From contig JAEZCA010000051.1 in NCBI GenBank assembly GCA_023412665.1, forward strand, positions 90,343-154,342: a stretch of 64,000 nucleotides of DNA, in the 5' to 3' direction. This document shows positions 41,290 to 49,833 of the stretch, in pieces (within the stretch, counting starts at the first letter, position 1; each line of letters begins with the position of its first letter). The notes beneath the pieces were generated by a model. It ran no database searches. It was not told the origin of the DNA and was given only the letters and a program-made list of their open reading frames with translations. Position numbers and translations under genes: made by a program. Source of the DNA: Bacillota bacterium. GTDB taxonomy: Bacteria > Bacillota > Clostridia > Acetivibrionales > DTU013.

Positions 41290-41958
41290 TCACTCCCAAG
41301 GCAGCTTGATGTTTTTTTTCAGATAAAGCCTTTCGGTGCCTGCATCTCCGGAGTACCCTGATAAAACCTCCTGCATGCCGCTGATAAAACCCACGGGTAT
41401 GGAAAGCTTCTCAGAAACCTTGTGTAGAATTGCAGAAGCCTCACCTATGAGCTCCGGTGTACTGGAACCCAACAGGTTGGCATTGTTGACGAGCATATCC
41501 ACATTGATTCCAGCGGTTGTCTGTATCTCCCAGATCATTTTTTCTATCTCTTCCGGCGTTTTTGTCATTGGCCGCCGGGTATTTACGACGAAATAATGTA
41601 TATAATCCTCCTCTACTATCTGCTCTTTATACCTTGATACGGCTCTTGCACCCAGATCATCTCCGCCAACATCAAGAACCACGCTGTAGCTCCTGTCCTC
41701 AAACATTGTATTGATCTCGGCAGGAAGCGACGGTACGTCGACATTGGTATTCGCATATACAGGTGTGATGACCTTTATACCCTTCTCTTCAAGCATACTC
41801 CTGACATCTGCCGTCCTGAAAAACGGGTTCACGATGTCAAGATCGACTATGGCAGTCTTTCTTCCTCTCTCTGCCGTCTGGAGCGCATAGTTTACTGAAA
41901 CCTCTGTTTTGCCGCTTCCGAAGTGGCCGGTGAAAATGGTGATCCTTCTGTCAAACAT
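41290..41958 (-). CDS. MinD/ParA-like P-loop ATPase
   Basis: 222 residues. Starts RRITIFTGHFGSGKTEVSVNYAL (Walker A), TAIVDLDIVNPFFRTADVR, VVLDVGGDDLGARAVSRY (Walker B-like), and DMLVNNANLLGSSTPELI. A conserved hypothetical ATPase that I associate with 2-oxoacid oxidoreductase genes in Clostridia. Here it precedes the ferredoxin subunit by 68 bases on the same strand. It could help in cluster insertion or assembly, but this is inference from position. Confidence 0.8.
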   Translation of the reverse strand: MFDRRITIFTGHFGSGKTEVSVNYALQTAERGRKTAIVDLDIVNPFFRTADVRSMLEEKGIKVITPVYANTNVDVPSLPAEINTMFEDRSYSVVLDVGGDDLGARAVSRYKEQIVEEDYIHYFVVNTRRPMTKTPEEIEKMIWEIQTTAGINVDMLVNNANLLGSSTPELIGEASAILHKVSEKLSIPVGFISGMQEVLSGYSGDAGTERLYLKKNIKLPWE

Positions 41959-42036
41959 GTCAAGTCATCTCGATTCTTTTTGTATTCTGCGCGGTATATT
42001 CCCGGTAAATCCTGAATTTGTCCGAAAAAAATTGTT

Positions 42037-42807
42037 CTATTTCTTCTGCTGCGCCATTCCGATCAGGTCCTTTACTACCTCGCCTGCGATGATCAATCCT
42101 GCAACCGGCGGTACAAATGAAGTGCTCCCGGGTATGTTCCGTCTGTCGGTGCATTTTCTTTCAGTGCCCTTTGGACATACACAGCAGTCCCTGCAGCTTG
42201 TCTGCTCATTTTCGATCGTCTTTGACGGTATCTCGCCGGAAAAAAGAACCTTAAGGGATGTAACACCCCTGTCTCTCAATTCCTTCCTCATGACTCTGGC
42301 AAGCGGGTCCGTAGTTGTTTTACTTATATCCGTTATGGTCAGCTTTGTCGGATCCAGCTTGTTGCCTGTTCCCATGCTGCTTATGATAGGTATGCCCTTT
42401 TCCCTTGCCCTCATAACAAGATCGATCTTTGCCGTAACAGTGTCAATGGCATCAACAATATAGTCTATCCTTCCGTCAAGCAGCTCACCTGCAGTTTCAG
42501 GCAGATAGAACAGCTGATGTGTTTCCACTTCCGCCTTTGGATTGATCTCAAGTATCCTTTCCTTCATTGCAGCGACCTTGGGCTTTCCAATGGTCTTTCT
42601 GGTAGCATGGATCTGCCTGTTCAGGTTCGTAAGGCAAACCAGATCGTCATCCACCAGTATGAATCTGCCAACACCGCTGCGAATAAGGCCTTCAACAACA
42701 AAACTGCCGACTCCTCCTACACCGAATATGGCTACTGTTGAGTTTTTCAGTTTTTCAAGCGCTTCCGGCCCCACCAGCATTTCAAACCTTGAAAATGCAT
42801 GAAGCAT
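42037..42807 (-). CDS. tcdA: TcdA-like tRNA threonylcarbamoyladenosine dehydratase (ThiF/E1 family)
   Basis: 256 residues. NAD/ATP-binding VAIFGVGGVGSFVVEGLIRSGVG, RFILVDDDLVCLTNLNRQIHA, DYIVDAIDTVTAKIDLV, and Cys-rich SCRDCCVCPKGTERKC. TcdA (CsdL) cyclises t6A37 in tRNAs to the hydantoin form in an ATP-dependent step. Length and motifs fit TcdA rather than ThiF or MoeB. It overlaps the 510-residue gene upstream by one base, so both are likely co-translated. Confidence 0.87.
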   Translation of the reverse strand: MLHAFSRFEMLVGPEALEKLKNSTVAIFGVGGVGSFVVEGLIRSGVGRFILVDDDLVCLTNLNRQIHATRKTIGKPKVAAMKERILEINPKAEVETHQLFYLPETAGELLDGRIDYIVDAIDTVTAKIDLVMRAREKGIPIISSMGTGNKLDPTKLTITDISKTTTDPLARVMRKELRDRGVTSLKVLFSGEIPSKTIENEQTSCRDCCVCPKGTERKCTDRRNIPGSTSFVPPVAGLIIAGEVVKDLIGMAQQKK

Positions 42808-44339
42808 TATTCTATACCGTCCTCTATCAATTTTATGATCCAGACCTTGTCCTTTTTTTCAAGTATTGCCGACATCAGCTGGCTTACCTGCGAATCAGCG
42901 GTCAGTCCAAGAGTCTGGTAATATTTGATCACTGCTGTGCCGTCATCAGATATTTCTGCACTGACCAGCCCTTCAAATTTTGCTGCCTTAAGCAGCCCGG
43001 CGTACATCGAAACATTGTTCTGATTATATCCGGCATTAATATCGCTTTTACGGATCTCATCAATGCCAAATTGCTTCAGCAGTCCGAGCCTGAGAACAAA
43101 TCCGTCATCAAGCAGCTGCATCGCTTTATCATAATCGTTTTCCGATCCTAGATACGAATAGAAGCTTTTCAGTTGTTCGACCGGCTCGCGTATACTTCCC
43201 TCGGCAGCTGTGCCGCCTTCCGGCTTCTGCCCGGGTTTGTCTCCGGCTTCGGTACCGTTTTCTCCCACGTTTCCATTCATTCCATCCCCGCCGGAACCCT
43301 GGGTGTTTCCATTCTCCTCGTTTGCTGTACTGATCTCGCTGCCATCAGCATTTAGCATACTGTCTGTTGTGACATTATATATCACTTCCGAGATCACAGG
43401 TCCGGCATCGGTACCATTTATCTGATGTGAAGCACGGGTAAGCTTTACCGTGTCAGGCGCTGCCCATCCTCTGAAGGTGTAATCATAAATGTATCCCGGA
43501 TCGCCGTCAGGGCCTATCGGAGACTGATCCGGCCGCCTGCTTCCCCTGACCAGGAATTCCTCCTTGGTACAGCTATAAACATCAAACAGAGAATCCTCCG
43601 GGTACATGCTCATCAGCTTCGGATCTTCAAAGTCATATGCAAGCAGTGAAAAATCACTGCTAAATGACATTTTGCCATACTTTGCCGGATAAGAAAACAG
43701 TTTTTTTATAGAAATATCATAAAGATTGATAATATAGAGTGCAGACTGAGTATATCCATCAAGCGGCGCACCGTTTATGAGGATGTACAACTGACCGTGA
43801 ACAGGGTTCAGCAAGGCCTGGCCTATTGAGTACGGAGCGGCGGCCGCGTCCGGCTCATCCTGCTTTTTGCCGGCACCGGCTGCCGGGTTTCCGCTCTGCA
43901 TTTCAGCATTGCCCTTTGCTTCTTTTTCCCTGTTCTCGAATATGTTTTTCAGCTCCGGGATCTGATCTTCATCAAGCTCATACACCGAGCTAACCCCGTC
44001 CGTATAGTATTGCAGCCTGAGAAACGTCTTTTTTCCGGCATTTTCACACAGTGCTGCCTCAATATCATATTCTGGTGTGTTGAAATCCACCTTCACATTT
44101 TCAAAGGACACAAGCTCCTCATCCGAAATATCCTGATCCTGCTCGGCACCATCCTGTCCGGTGCTGTCGAGAGCCTGATTGCTGCCATCCACGACTATCA
44201 GCTCTTCCGACTGTGAACCATCCTGAGTTTGTGAGGTTTGTCTTAACTTCTCAAGTAATCTGGCATCAAAGTAGATAAATGCTGCCACAAACAGCATAAC
44301 AGCAGCTAAGAGTATAATTGCAGACTTTCTGAATCTCAT
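42807..44339 (-). CDS. membrane-anchored hypothetical protein
   Basis: 510 residues, no family recognised. N-terminal membrane anchor (5-23), acidic low-complexity region (38-75), a probable beta-rich domain (75-320, with SFSSDFSLLAYDFEDPK reminiscent of beta-propeller or TolB-like repeats), a Gly/Asn/Glu-rich linker (335-380), and a C-terminal domain with SFYSYLGSENDYDKAMQLLDDG and VIKYYQTLGL (NTF2/DUF4878-like). It is probably extracytoplasmic. Start: ATG at 44339, with AGGTGG upstream. Overlaps tcdA by one base. Confidence 0.7.
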   Translation of the reverse strand: MRFRKSAIILLAAVMLFVAAFIYFDARLLEKLRQTSQTQDGSQSEELIVVDGSNQALDSTGQDGAEQDQDISDEELVSFENVKVDFNTPEYDIEAALCENAGKKTFLRLQYYTDGVSSVYELDEDQIPELKNIFENREKEAKGNAEMQSGNPAAGAGKKQDEPDAAAAPYSIGQALLNPVHGQLYILINGAPLDGYTQSALYIINLYDISIKKLFSYPAKYGKMSFSSDFSLLAYDFEDPKLMSMYPEDSLFDVYSCTKEEFLVRGSRRPDQSPIGPDGDPGYIYDYTFRGWAAPDTVKLTRASHQINGTDAGPVISEVIYNVTTDSMLNADGSEISTANEENGNTQGSGGDGMNGNVGENGTEAGDKPGQKPEGGTAAEGSIREPVEQLKSFYSYLGSENDYDKAMQLLDDGFVLRLGLLKQFGIDEIRKSDINAGYNQNNVSMYAGLLKAAKFEGLVSAEISDDGTAVIKYYQTLGLTADSQVSQLMSAILEKKDKVWIIKLIEDGIE

Positions 44340-44580
44340 TGGAACCACCTGAGTCTTTCCGGCAAAACAACCGTATTTGATACCGCCATGCGTTTTTCCG
44401 CCTCAAGGGCTTAAAACACTGCGAGGGACATATATCACCCCTTTTATGTTTATATTATACAGGAATATTTATTCTCTAACAATTCAAAAACCTTTCCACG
44501 ATTTTCATGTTTTGATATAATAGGTCATATCAGTCGGGAACAGCCCTCATAATTTTTTCGGAATGGAGATATGACAGCTT

Positions 44581-45789
44581 ATGAAATATATAGTGGTACT
44601 GGGTGACGGAATGGCGGATTACCGTGTGCCCCAGCTTGGAGACAGAACACCTCTGCAATGTGCCGTCAAACCCAATATCGATTTTCTTGCCGCAAATGGA
44701 GAAACAGGCATGGTCAGGACCATACCGGAAGGTATTCCTCCGGGAAGCGATGCTGCTAATTTGTCCGTAATGGGTTACGACCCGAATAAATACTATTCCG
44801 GAAGGTCACCGCTGGAGGCCGTCAGCATGGGCGTCGAACTCTCCCCGACAGACCTGGCCTTCAGATGCAATCTGGTCACGCTGGGCATAGATGGAGATTA
44901 TGAAAACGCTGTGATGACAGACTACAGCTCCGATGAAATATCGTCTGCTGAATCAACTGAGCTTATAAATGAGATCAACAGGCAGCTTTCCAACGATGAA
45001 ATCAGCTTTCATCCCGGCATAAGCTACAGACACTGCATGGTATGGCATACCGGCTCAGGCAGCAGGAAGCTAACCCCTCCCCATGACATATTGGAAAAGA
45101 TTATTACACTCTATCTTCCTGCAGGTGATAAAAGCGATTTATTCCTGCAGCTTCAAAAAAAGAGCTATGAAATACTGAGGGACCACCCGGTGAATAAATC
45201 CAGGACAGCCCGCGGTCTGCGCCCGGCCAATTCGATATGGCTCTGGGGTGAAGGCAGAAAGCCGGCCATACCAAAATTCACCGACAAGTATGGCATCAGC
45301 GGCTCTGTCGTTTCAGCTGTGGACCTGATAAAGGGCATCGGCATTTGTGCCGGATTGGATTCGGTGGATGTGGAGGGTGTGACAGGCAATATTCACACCA
45401 ACTTCAAGGGCAAGGCTGAAGCCGCTCTCAAAGAGCTTAACGACGGCAAGGACTTTGTATATGTTCATATAGAGGCCCCGGATGAATGCGGACACAGGTT
45501 TGAGATAGAAAACAAGGTGAAATCCATCGAATATATAGATAAGCTTGTTGTGGGCACACTGCTCGACGGCCTTGCACCATATGACGACTATAGCATCATG
45601 GTGCTGCCGGACCACCCGACTCCCCTATCGCTCAGGACACATACACCCGAGCCTGTGCCTTATATCATTTACCGCAAGAGCTGTCACAGGCCCTCCGGTA
45701 TCGATGGCTATGATGAGTTCCAGGCACAGCGTTCCGGGATATTCATTGAAGAAGGCCACAGACTGATGGACAGGTTCCTGCAAAAGTAA
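44581..45789 (+). CDS. apgM: 2,3-bisphosphoglycerate-independent phosphoglycerate mutase (ApgM type)
   Basis: 402 residues of the alkaline phosphatase superfamily. KYIVVLGDGMADYRVPQLG at the N-terminus, GIPPGSDAANLSVMGYDP with the catalytic Ser, YVHIEAPDECGHRFE and VLPDHPTPLSLRTHT with metal ligands. This is the archaeal-type (ApgM) cofactor-independent mutase, converting 3- to 2-phosphoglycerate, also found in Clostridia beside GpmI. Related family members act on homoserine or phosphonopyruvate, so the assignment is by best fit. Ends in a clear terminator. Confidence 0.85.
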   Translation: MKYIVVLGDGMADYRVPQLGDRTPLQCAVKPNIDFLAANGETGMVRTIPEGIPPGSDAANLSVMGYDPNKYYSGRSPLEAVSMGVELSPTDLAFRCNLVTLGIDGDYENAVMTDYSSDEISSAESTELINEINRQLSNDEISFHPGISYRHCMVWHTGSGSRKLTPPHDILEKIITLYLPAGDKSDLFLQLQKKSYEILRDHPVNKSRTARGLRPANSIWLWGEGRKPAIPKFTDKYGISGSVVSAVDLIKGIGICAGLDSVDVEGVTGNIHTNFKGKAEAALKELNDGKDFVYVHIEAPDECGHRFEIENKVKSIEYIDKLVVGTLLDGLAPYDDYSIMVLPDHPTPLSLRTHTPEPVPYIIYRKSCHRPSGIDGYDEFQAQRSGIFIEEGHRLMDRFLQK

Positions 45790-45803
45790 TTGTGCATGTA
45801 TCG

Positions 45804-45830
45804 AAAAGCCGGTGCAAACCGGTTTTTTTA
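45804..45830 (+). terminator. terminator after apgM
   Basis: AAGCCGGT-GCAA-ACCGGTTT with a run of seven T, 15 bases past the stop codon. Confidence 0.9.
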
Positions 45831-45915
45831 CTGTACTTTCAAGCAGGTCCTGCCCCAATCAAACCTTTTCCATTATCGATACCGACTTTATTTATCATCC
45901 GTTCTCCCATATGCA

Positions 45916-46992
45916 TTAATATAGTAACCTGACTGCATCCTTTATGATATCCGTTACAGGCAGCGCATTGGGGCAGCGGCTTTCACAAAGACCGCAGGCT
46001 ACGCAGCTGTCAAGCTTGTATCTCGGATTCCACTGGAGATATGAAAATGCCTCCTTAGCCTGTTTCATGTCCAAATATTTATACAGGTTGTAATAAGAGA
46101 GAGCTGCGCCGACCTCGATAAAATTGGGACAGGGCTGGCAATAACCGCAGCCTGTACATCTGGGTTCCTCTGTCGGCACTATCTTCCTAACTGCATCTAC
46201 GACAGCCTCCGTCTCTGCAGGATCTCTCTGGCAGACTTCCTTCATTTTTACCGCATAATCGACCTCCTCGGCATTGGTGAAGCCTATAAGTATCCTGACA
46301 TTGTCTATTGACATCAGATACCTGAATGCCAGTTCCTTCAGCCTTTCATCAGCCGCAAGGAATCCCCCGCCCAGCGGGTTCATTGCAATCACCCCTATAT
46401 TGTTCCGCTTACAATACTCCACTGCCTTTATCCTGGTCCTGTTCAGTACATTCAACGGTAGTGTGACTGTTTCAAAGTATCCTGTCTCCAGGAACCGTAT
46501 AATCATGTCGGAGTCCGCATGGGTGGTTATGCCCAGGTGCTTCACCCTCCCTGCCTCTCTTTCCCTTCGGAATCCTTCATACCATCCGCCTTTCTTAAAG
46601 GCCTCATTAAATTGCTCGTCAGTATGGCATATCCAGAGGTGATAATAATCAAGGCTGTCCACCCCAAGTCTGTCAAGTGACTGCTGGAAAACAAGTCCGA
46701 ACTGTTCTGCACTTCTTACACCGAAACCTATATTCTTGTTAAAGTCTCCAAGCCCAAGGCCTCCATTACTGGTGGCGCATTTTGCAGATATAAGTGCTTT
46801 ACCTCTATAATCTGCATGATTTATAGCCTCTCCGACCCATGTCTCGGAGTTTTCCAGATCGTTTTCATACCTGTAAAGCGGCGCCGTATCAATATAATTG
46901 AAGCCGGCATCAACAGCCTTCCTTATAAGCTCGACGGAAGACACCCTGTCTCTTAGCCGCATCGTGCCAATGATTATCTTATTCAACTCCAT
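45916..46992 (-). CDS. Aldo/keto reductase with C-terminal 4Fe-4S domain
   Basis: 358 residues. AKR barrel (1-280) with YIDTAPLYRYENDLENSE (catalytic Asp and Tyr), LDYYHLWICHTDE and GVIAMNPLGGGF. The C-terminal domain has two iron-sulfur motifs, CTGCGYCQPCPN and CVACGLCESRCP. This architecture is common in anaerobes and suggests electrons come from ferredoxin rather than only NAD(P)H. ATG at 46992 with GAGG 6 bases upstream; a longer frame to 47013 has no site. Substrate unknown. Confidence 0.88.
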   Translation of the reverse strand: MELNKIIIGTMRLRDRVSSVELIRKAVDAGFNYIDTAPLYRYENDLENSETWVGEAINHADYRGKALISAKCATSNGGLGLGDFNKNIGFGVRSAEQFGLVFQQSLDRLGVDSLDYYHLWICHTDEQFNEAFKKGGWYEGFRREREAGRVKHLGITTHADSDMIIRFLETGYFETVTLPLNVLNRTRIKAVEYCKRNNIGVIAMNPLGGGFLAADERLKELAFRYLMSIDNVRILIGFTNAEEVDYAVKMKEVCQRDPAETEAVVDAVRKIVPTEEPRCTGCGYCQPCPNFIEVGAALSYYNLYKYLDMKQAKEAFSYLQWNPRYKLDSCVACGLCESRCPNALPVTDIIKDAVRLLY

Positions 46993-47095
46993 ATCCGACC
47001 TCACTCCATTCACGGGTAATAAAAGCGTTTTTCTTTATTGGAATTAATTATACATCATAAGCTGTAGAAATTTAAGTGACGATCTTCAATAATTA

Positions 47096-47380
47096 TACGG
47101 TGAAAGAGCAAGACTTAAGCTTAGCATGCTGCTGTATGACGAGACCAATGTGCTGATACTGGATGAACCAACAAACCATCTCGACATAGAACCCATCGAG
47201 GCGCTGGAGGAAGCGCTTGAAGATTTCAACGGAACTCTTCTGACCATATCACATGACCGGTACTTTATTAACAAGGTATGCAGCCGTGTCATAGCTGTAG
47301 AGGACAGCAAACTGTCAAGCTATCGGGGCAATTATGATTATTACAGACAGAAAAAAAAGGAATCCACTGGTCAAAAGTGA
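47096..47380 (+). pseudogene. 5'-truncated ABC-F ATPase remnant
   Basis: Coding similarity begins abruptly at YGERARLKLSMLLYDE, inside the ABC signature (normally SGGERARL). It continues through Walker B NVLILDEPTNHLDI, the switch His TISHDRYF and the C-terminal YRGNYDYYRQKK. A stop codon (47090-47092) lies just upstream. Both Walker A motifs, the first ABC domain and the linker, roughly 400-500 residues, are absent. It cannot act as an ATPase; it is a relic of an ABC-F (translation-factor/antibiotic-resistance) gene. Followed by an intact terminator. Confidence 0.85.
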
Positions 47381-47381
47381 T

Positions 47382-47410
47382 AAGGCAAGGACAACTCTTC
47401 CTTGCCTTTA
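47382..47410. terminator. bidirectional terminator
   Basis: AAGGCAAGGA-CAACTCT-TCCTTGCCTTT between the ABC-F remnant (plus) and the SOD gene (minus). Confidence 0.75.
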
Positions 47411-47411
47411 C

Positions 47412-48050
47412 TCACAACCGCTGGAATGAGTTCCACGGCTTTATACTGCCGCAGGCGATACGTTTTCCCGAGTTTCCCGCAGGCTGCGTCCTGTAATCAT
47501 CGGGATTTTCATGGATCATGACCGATCTGCCCAAAATCTCATCGACAGTGAAGCGGTCGGTTATGAAACACATTTTAGCCCTTCCGCTGTTTCCTGCAAC
47601 AAGCACGGGAAAATCCCCCGCATGATTGCCATGGGGCTGGTTTGTGGGATTCCAGTGGCCTCCGCTGCCTTCAAAAGGCTTTTCCGGGTTCCCTACCTCA
47701 CACATACCCATCTCATGTATGTGAAAGCCAAAGGGGCCAACAGGGCTTTTTTCGCCGCTGGCAGGCTTATACGGAGGCAGTCCCTGGACATCTGCGCAGA
47801 CCATGACTCCGCCGGGTATATCTGCAAAGGTTACAAGGCCGGATATAGTTGGGTAGTCAGGTCCTGCTACAAGCATGGCATAGGCTGTGTTCGCACCTGT
47901 AGGATATGTCATCTGGGGCTGGGGCTGAGAATGATCTGGGTACTGCGCTTGAAATTGCGTCCCGGGTTGGGCCGATCTCTGCGCCTGTGTCGCCTGGTAA
48001 TATGCTGGCGCATAAAAATATGGTATATGATTCGGATAATATCCACTCAT
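47412..48050 (-). CDS. Cu/Zn superoxide dismutase-family protein
   Basis: 212 residues. The N-terminal ~52 are Tyr/Gln/Pro-rich without a signal peptide. The SOD domain follows: FGFHIHEMG (two Cu ligand His), GGHWNPTNQPHGNHAGDFP (bridging His, Zn His and Asp), SVMIHENPDD (Cu His) and the Cys/Arg end SGKRIACGSIK. All metal ligands appear present, unlike some Bacillus YojM-type proteins. Cu/Zn SOD is uncommon in strict anaerobes. The coat-protein-like N-terminus suggests a spore-surface location, which is a guess. Confidence 0.87.
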   Translation of the reverse strand: MSGYYPNHIPYFYAPAYYQATQAQRSAQPGTQFQAQYPDHSQPQPQMTYPTGANTAYAMLVAGPDYPTISGLVTFADIPGGVMVCADVQGLPPYKPASGEKSPVGPFGFHIHEMGMCEVGNPEKPFEGSGGHWNPTNQPHGNHAGDFPVLVAGNSGRAKMCFITDRFTVDEILGRSVMIHENPDDYRTQPAGNSGKRIACGSIKPWNSFQRL

Positions 48051-48158
48051 ACTGATACCTCCCCGTATGAGGCGGGATTAACATGCTGCCTCATATACCA
48101 TATTATGTTAATCTGACAAAAATTGTTCACGGTGCTCATTTTTTCAATCAAGCACCAT

Positions 48159-49181
48159 TCACCACATATCTTCGATATCCTCTGCTTCCGGCTCAAAGGT
48201 CCTGTCCCTGCTCATCAATGCCGTCACGGCGCTAGAAGGATCTTTTCTATCGAACAAAATTGCATAGGCCTCCGATGTTATCGGCATGGTTATGCCCAGC
48301 TTTTTTGAGAGTCTATATACAGGTTCCGTCGTATAATAGCCCTCTACGACCATCTTGACCTCATCCAGCGCCTGTTCCACGGACTTACCCTGTCCGATGA
48401 GTATTCCCGCCCTTCTGTTGCGGCTGTGCATACTTGTACAGGTGACTATCAGGTCCCCTATCCCGGCAAGTCCCATGAAGGTCTGCCGCCTTGCTCCCAT
48501 TGCGCAGCCAAGCCTTGATATCTCTGCAATTCCTCTGGTCATCAGGGCAGCTTTAGTGTTGTCACCGTATCCAAGACCGTCTGAAATACCGGCGCACAGT
48601 GCAATGACGTTCTTAACCGCACCGCCAAGCTCAGTGCCAATGATATCAGGATTTGTATATACTCTGAAACGCTTTGAAATGAAGATATCCTGTATCAATT
48701 CCGCAGCCTGCCTGTTTTCCGACGCCGCAACATATGCTGTTGGTATACCTTTTGACAGCTCCTCTGCGTGACATGGCCCCGACATGGCAACTACAACAGC
48801 ATCCGTCAGCTCTTGACGGATCACCTCGGACATCCTCAGGCCTGAGCCCTTTTCAAGGCCTTTGGAGAAACAGCTGATCAGCTTTGGTTTTTTAGCTAAT
48901 GTCGCAATCTGTCTGACGTTCTCCCTTATAGTCTGCGATGGTATCACCATTGCACAGATATCTGAGAACTGTACAGCCTCATCCAGATCATCCGTACAGT
49001 AAACACTGTCCGGAACCCTAACTCCCGGAAGCTTATCCTTCTGCTCCCTGAGGCAGTTGATCATATCAGCCTCTTCTCTGAAGGGCGTCCACAGCTTTAT
49101 ATTGTGTCCGTTGCCGGCAAGCAGTACGGATACGGCAGTACCCATACTTCCGGCTCCCAGGACGGAAATATTTCTACCCAT
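48159..49181 (-). CDS. gpsA: NAD(P)-dependent glycerol-3-phosphate dehydrogenase GpsA
   Basis: 340 residues. Rossmann motif ISVLGAGSMGTAVSVLLAGNGH, AMSGPCHAEELSKGIPTA, the catalytic Lys in LGGAVKNVIALCAGISDGLGYG, and TRGIAEISRLGCAMGA. Makes sn-glycerol 3-phosphate from dihydroxyacetone phosphate for phospholipid synthesis. The next enzyme, PlsY, is directly upstream (15-base gap), followed further up by der, the common der-plsY-gpsA order of Firmicutes. Confidence 0.95.
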   Translation of the reverse strand: MGRNISVLGAGSMGTAVSVLLAGNGHNIKLWTPFREEADMINCLREQKDKLPGVRVPDSVYCTDDLDEAVQFSDICAMVIPSQTIRENVRQIATLAKKPKLISCFSKGLEKGSGLRMSEVIRQELTDAVVVAMSGPCHAEELSKGIPTAYVAASENRQAAELIQDIFISKRFRVYTNPDIIGTELGGAVKNVIALCAGISDGLGYGDNTKAALMTRGIAEISRLGCAMGARRQTFMGLAGIGDLIVTCTSMHSRNRRAGILIGQGKSVEQALDEVKMVVEGYYTTEPVYRLSKKLGITMPITSEAYAILFDRKDPSSAVTALMSRDRTFEPEAEDIEDMW

Positions 49182-49196
49182 ATCGTATCCTCCGAT

Positions 49197-49802
49197 CTAC
49201 TTTTTACTTTTGAGAGAAAATTTTGATTCAGTACCTCTGAGCAGTCTGCCGATGTTTTCATGGTGTCTGAGTATTACCAAAACTGCAATTATTCCTGAAA
49301 AAATCATTGTTTGAATGTCCCTGCCGAAAGCAGCCGCTGCAATAGGGAAAAGAAACGCTGCTACTATAGAGCCCAGCGATACATATCTGGTCAATAGAAG
49401 AATTACTATAAACACTGCCATTAGTCCCAGTGCAATCTGCCAATCAAACATAAGAAGCACTGCAAGGGTAGTCAGAACGCCTTTTCCGCCTTTGAAGCCA
49501 AAAAACGCAGGCCAGATGTGCCCGATGATGCATGCGGTACCGCCAAGCATGCCGCCAAGTTCTCCTCCATAGATGAAATAACCTGCAAGATATGCCAATA
49601 TGCCCTTGAGTAAATCCCCAAATATAACAAGCAGCGCAGCCTTCTTGCCAAGAGTCCGAAGTGTGTTTGTCATCCCGGCATTCCCGCTGCCATGCTGTCT
49701 TACGTCAACTTTGTAAAACTTCCCAATCACCAGTGATGTATTCAAGCTTCCAAGCAAATATCCTACAATTATAGAAACTGCAGTTTGTATATACATACTC
49801 AT
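49197..49802 (-). CDS. plsY: Glycerol-3-phosphate acyltransferase PlsY
   Basis: 201-residue membrane protein, five helices. Conserved motifs VGYLLGSLNTSLVIGK, the S-G-N-x-G-x-T-N motif in RQHGSGNAGMTNTLRTLG, GHIWPAFFGFKGGKGVLT and RHHENIGRLLRGTE. Transfers the acyl group from acyl-phosphate to glycerol 3-phosphate, forming lysophosphatidate. Lies between der and gpsA. Confidence 0.95.
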   Translation of the reverse strand: MSMYIQTAVSIIVGYLLGSLNTSLVIGKFYKVDVRQHGSGNAGMTNTLRTLGKKAALLVIFGDLLKGILAYLAGYFIYGGELGGMLGGTACIIGHIWPAFFGFKGGKGVLTTLAVLLMFDWQIALGLMAVFIVILLLTRYVSLGSIVAAFLFPIAAAAFGRDIQTMIFSGIIAVLVILRHHENIGRLLRGTESKFSLKSKK

Positions 49803-49833
49803 ATTCCCCCAAATTATCCGGTTGAATCATACA

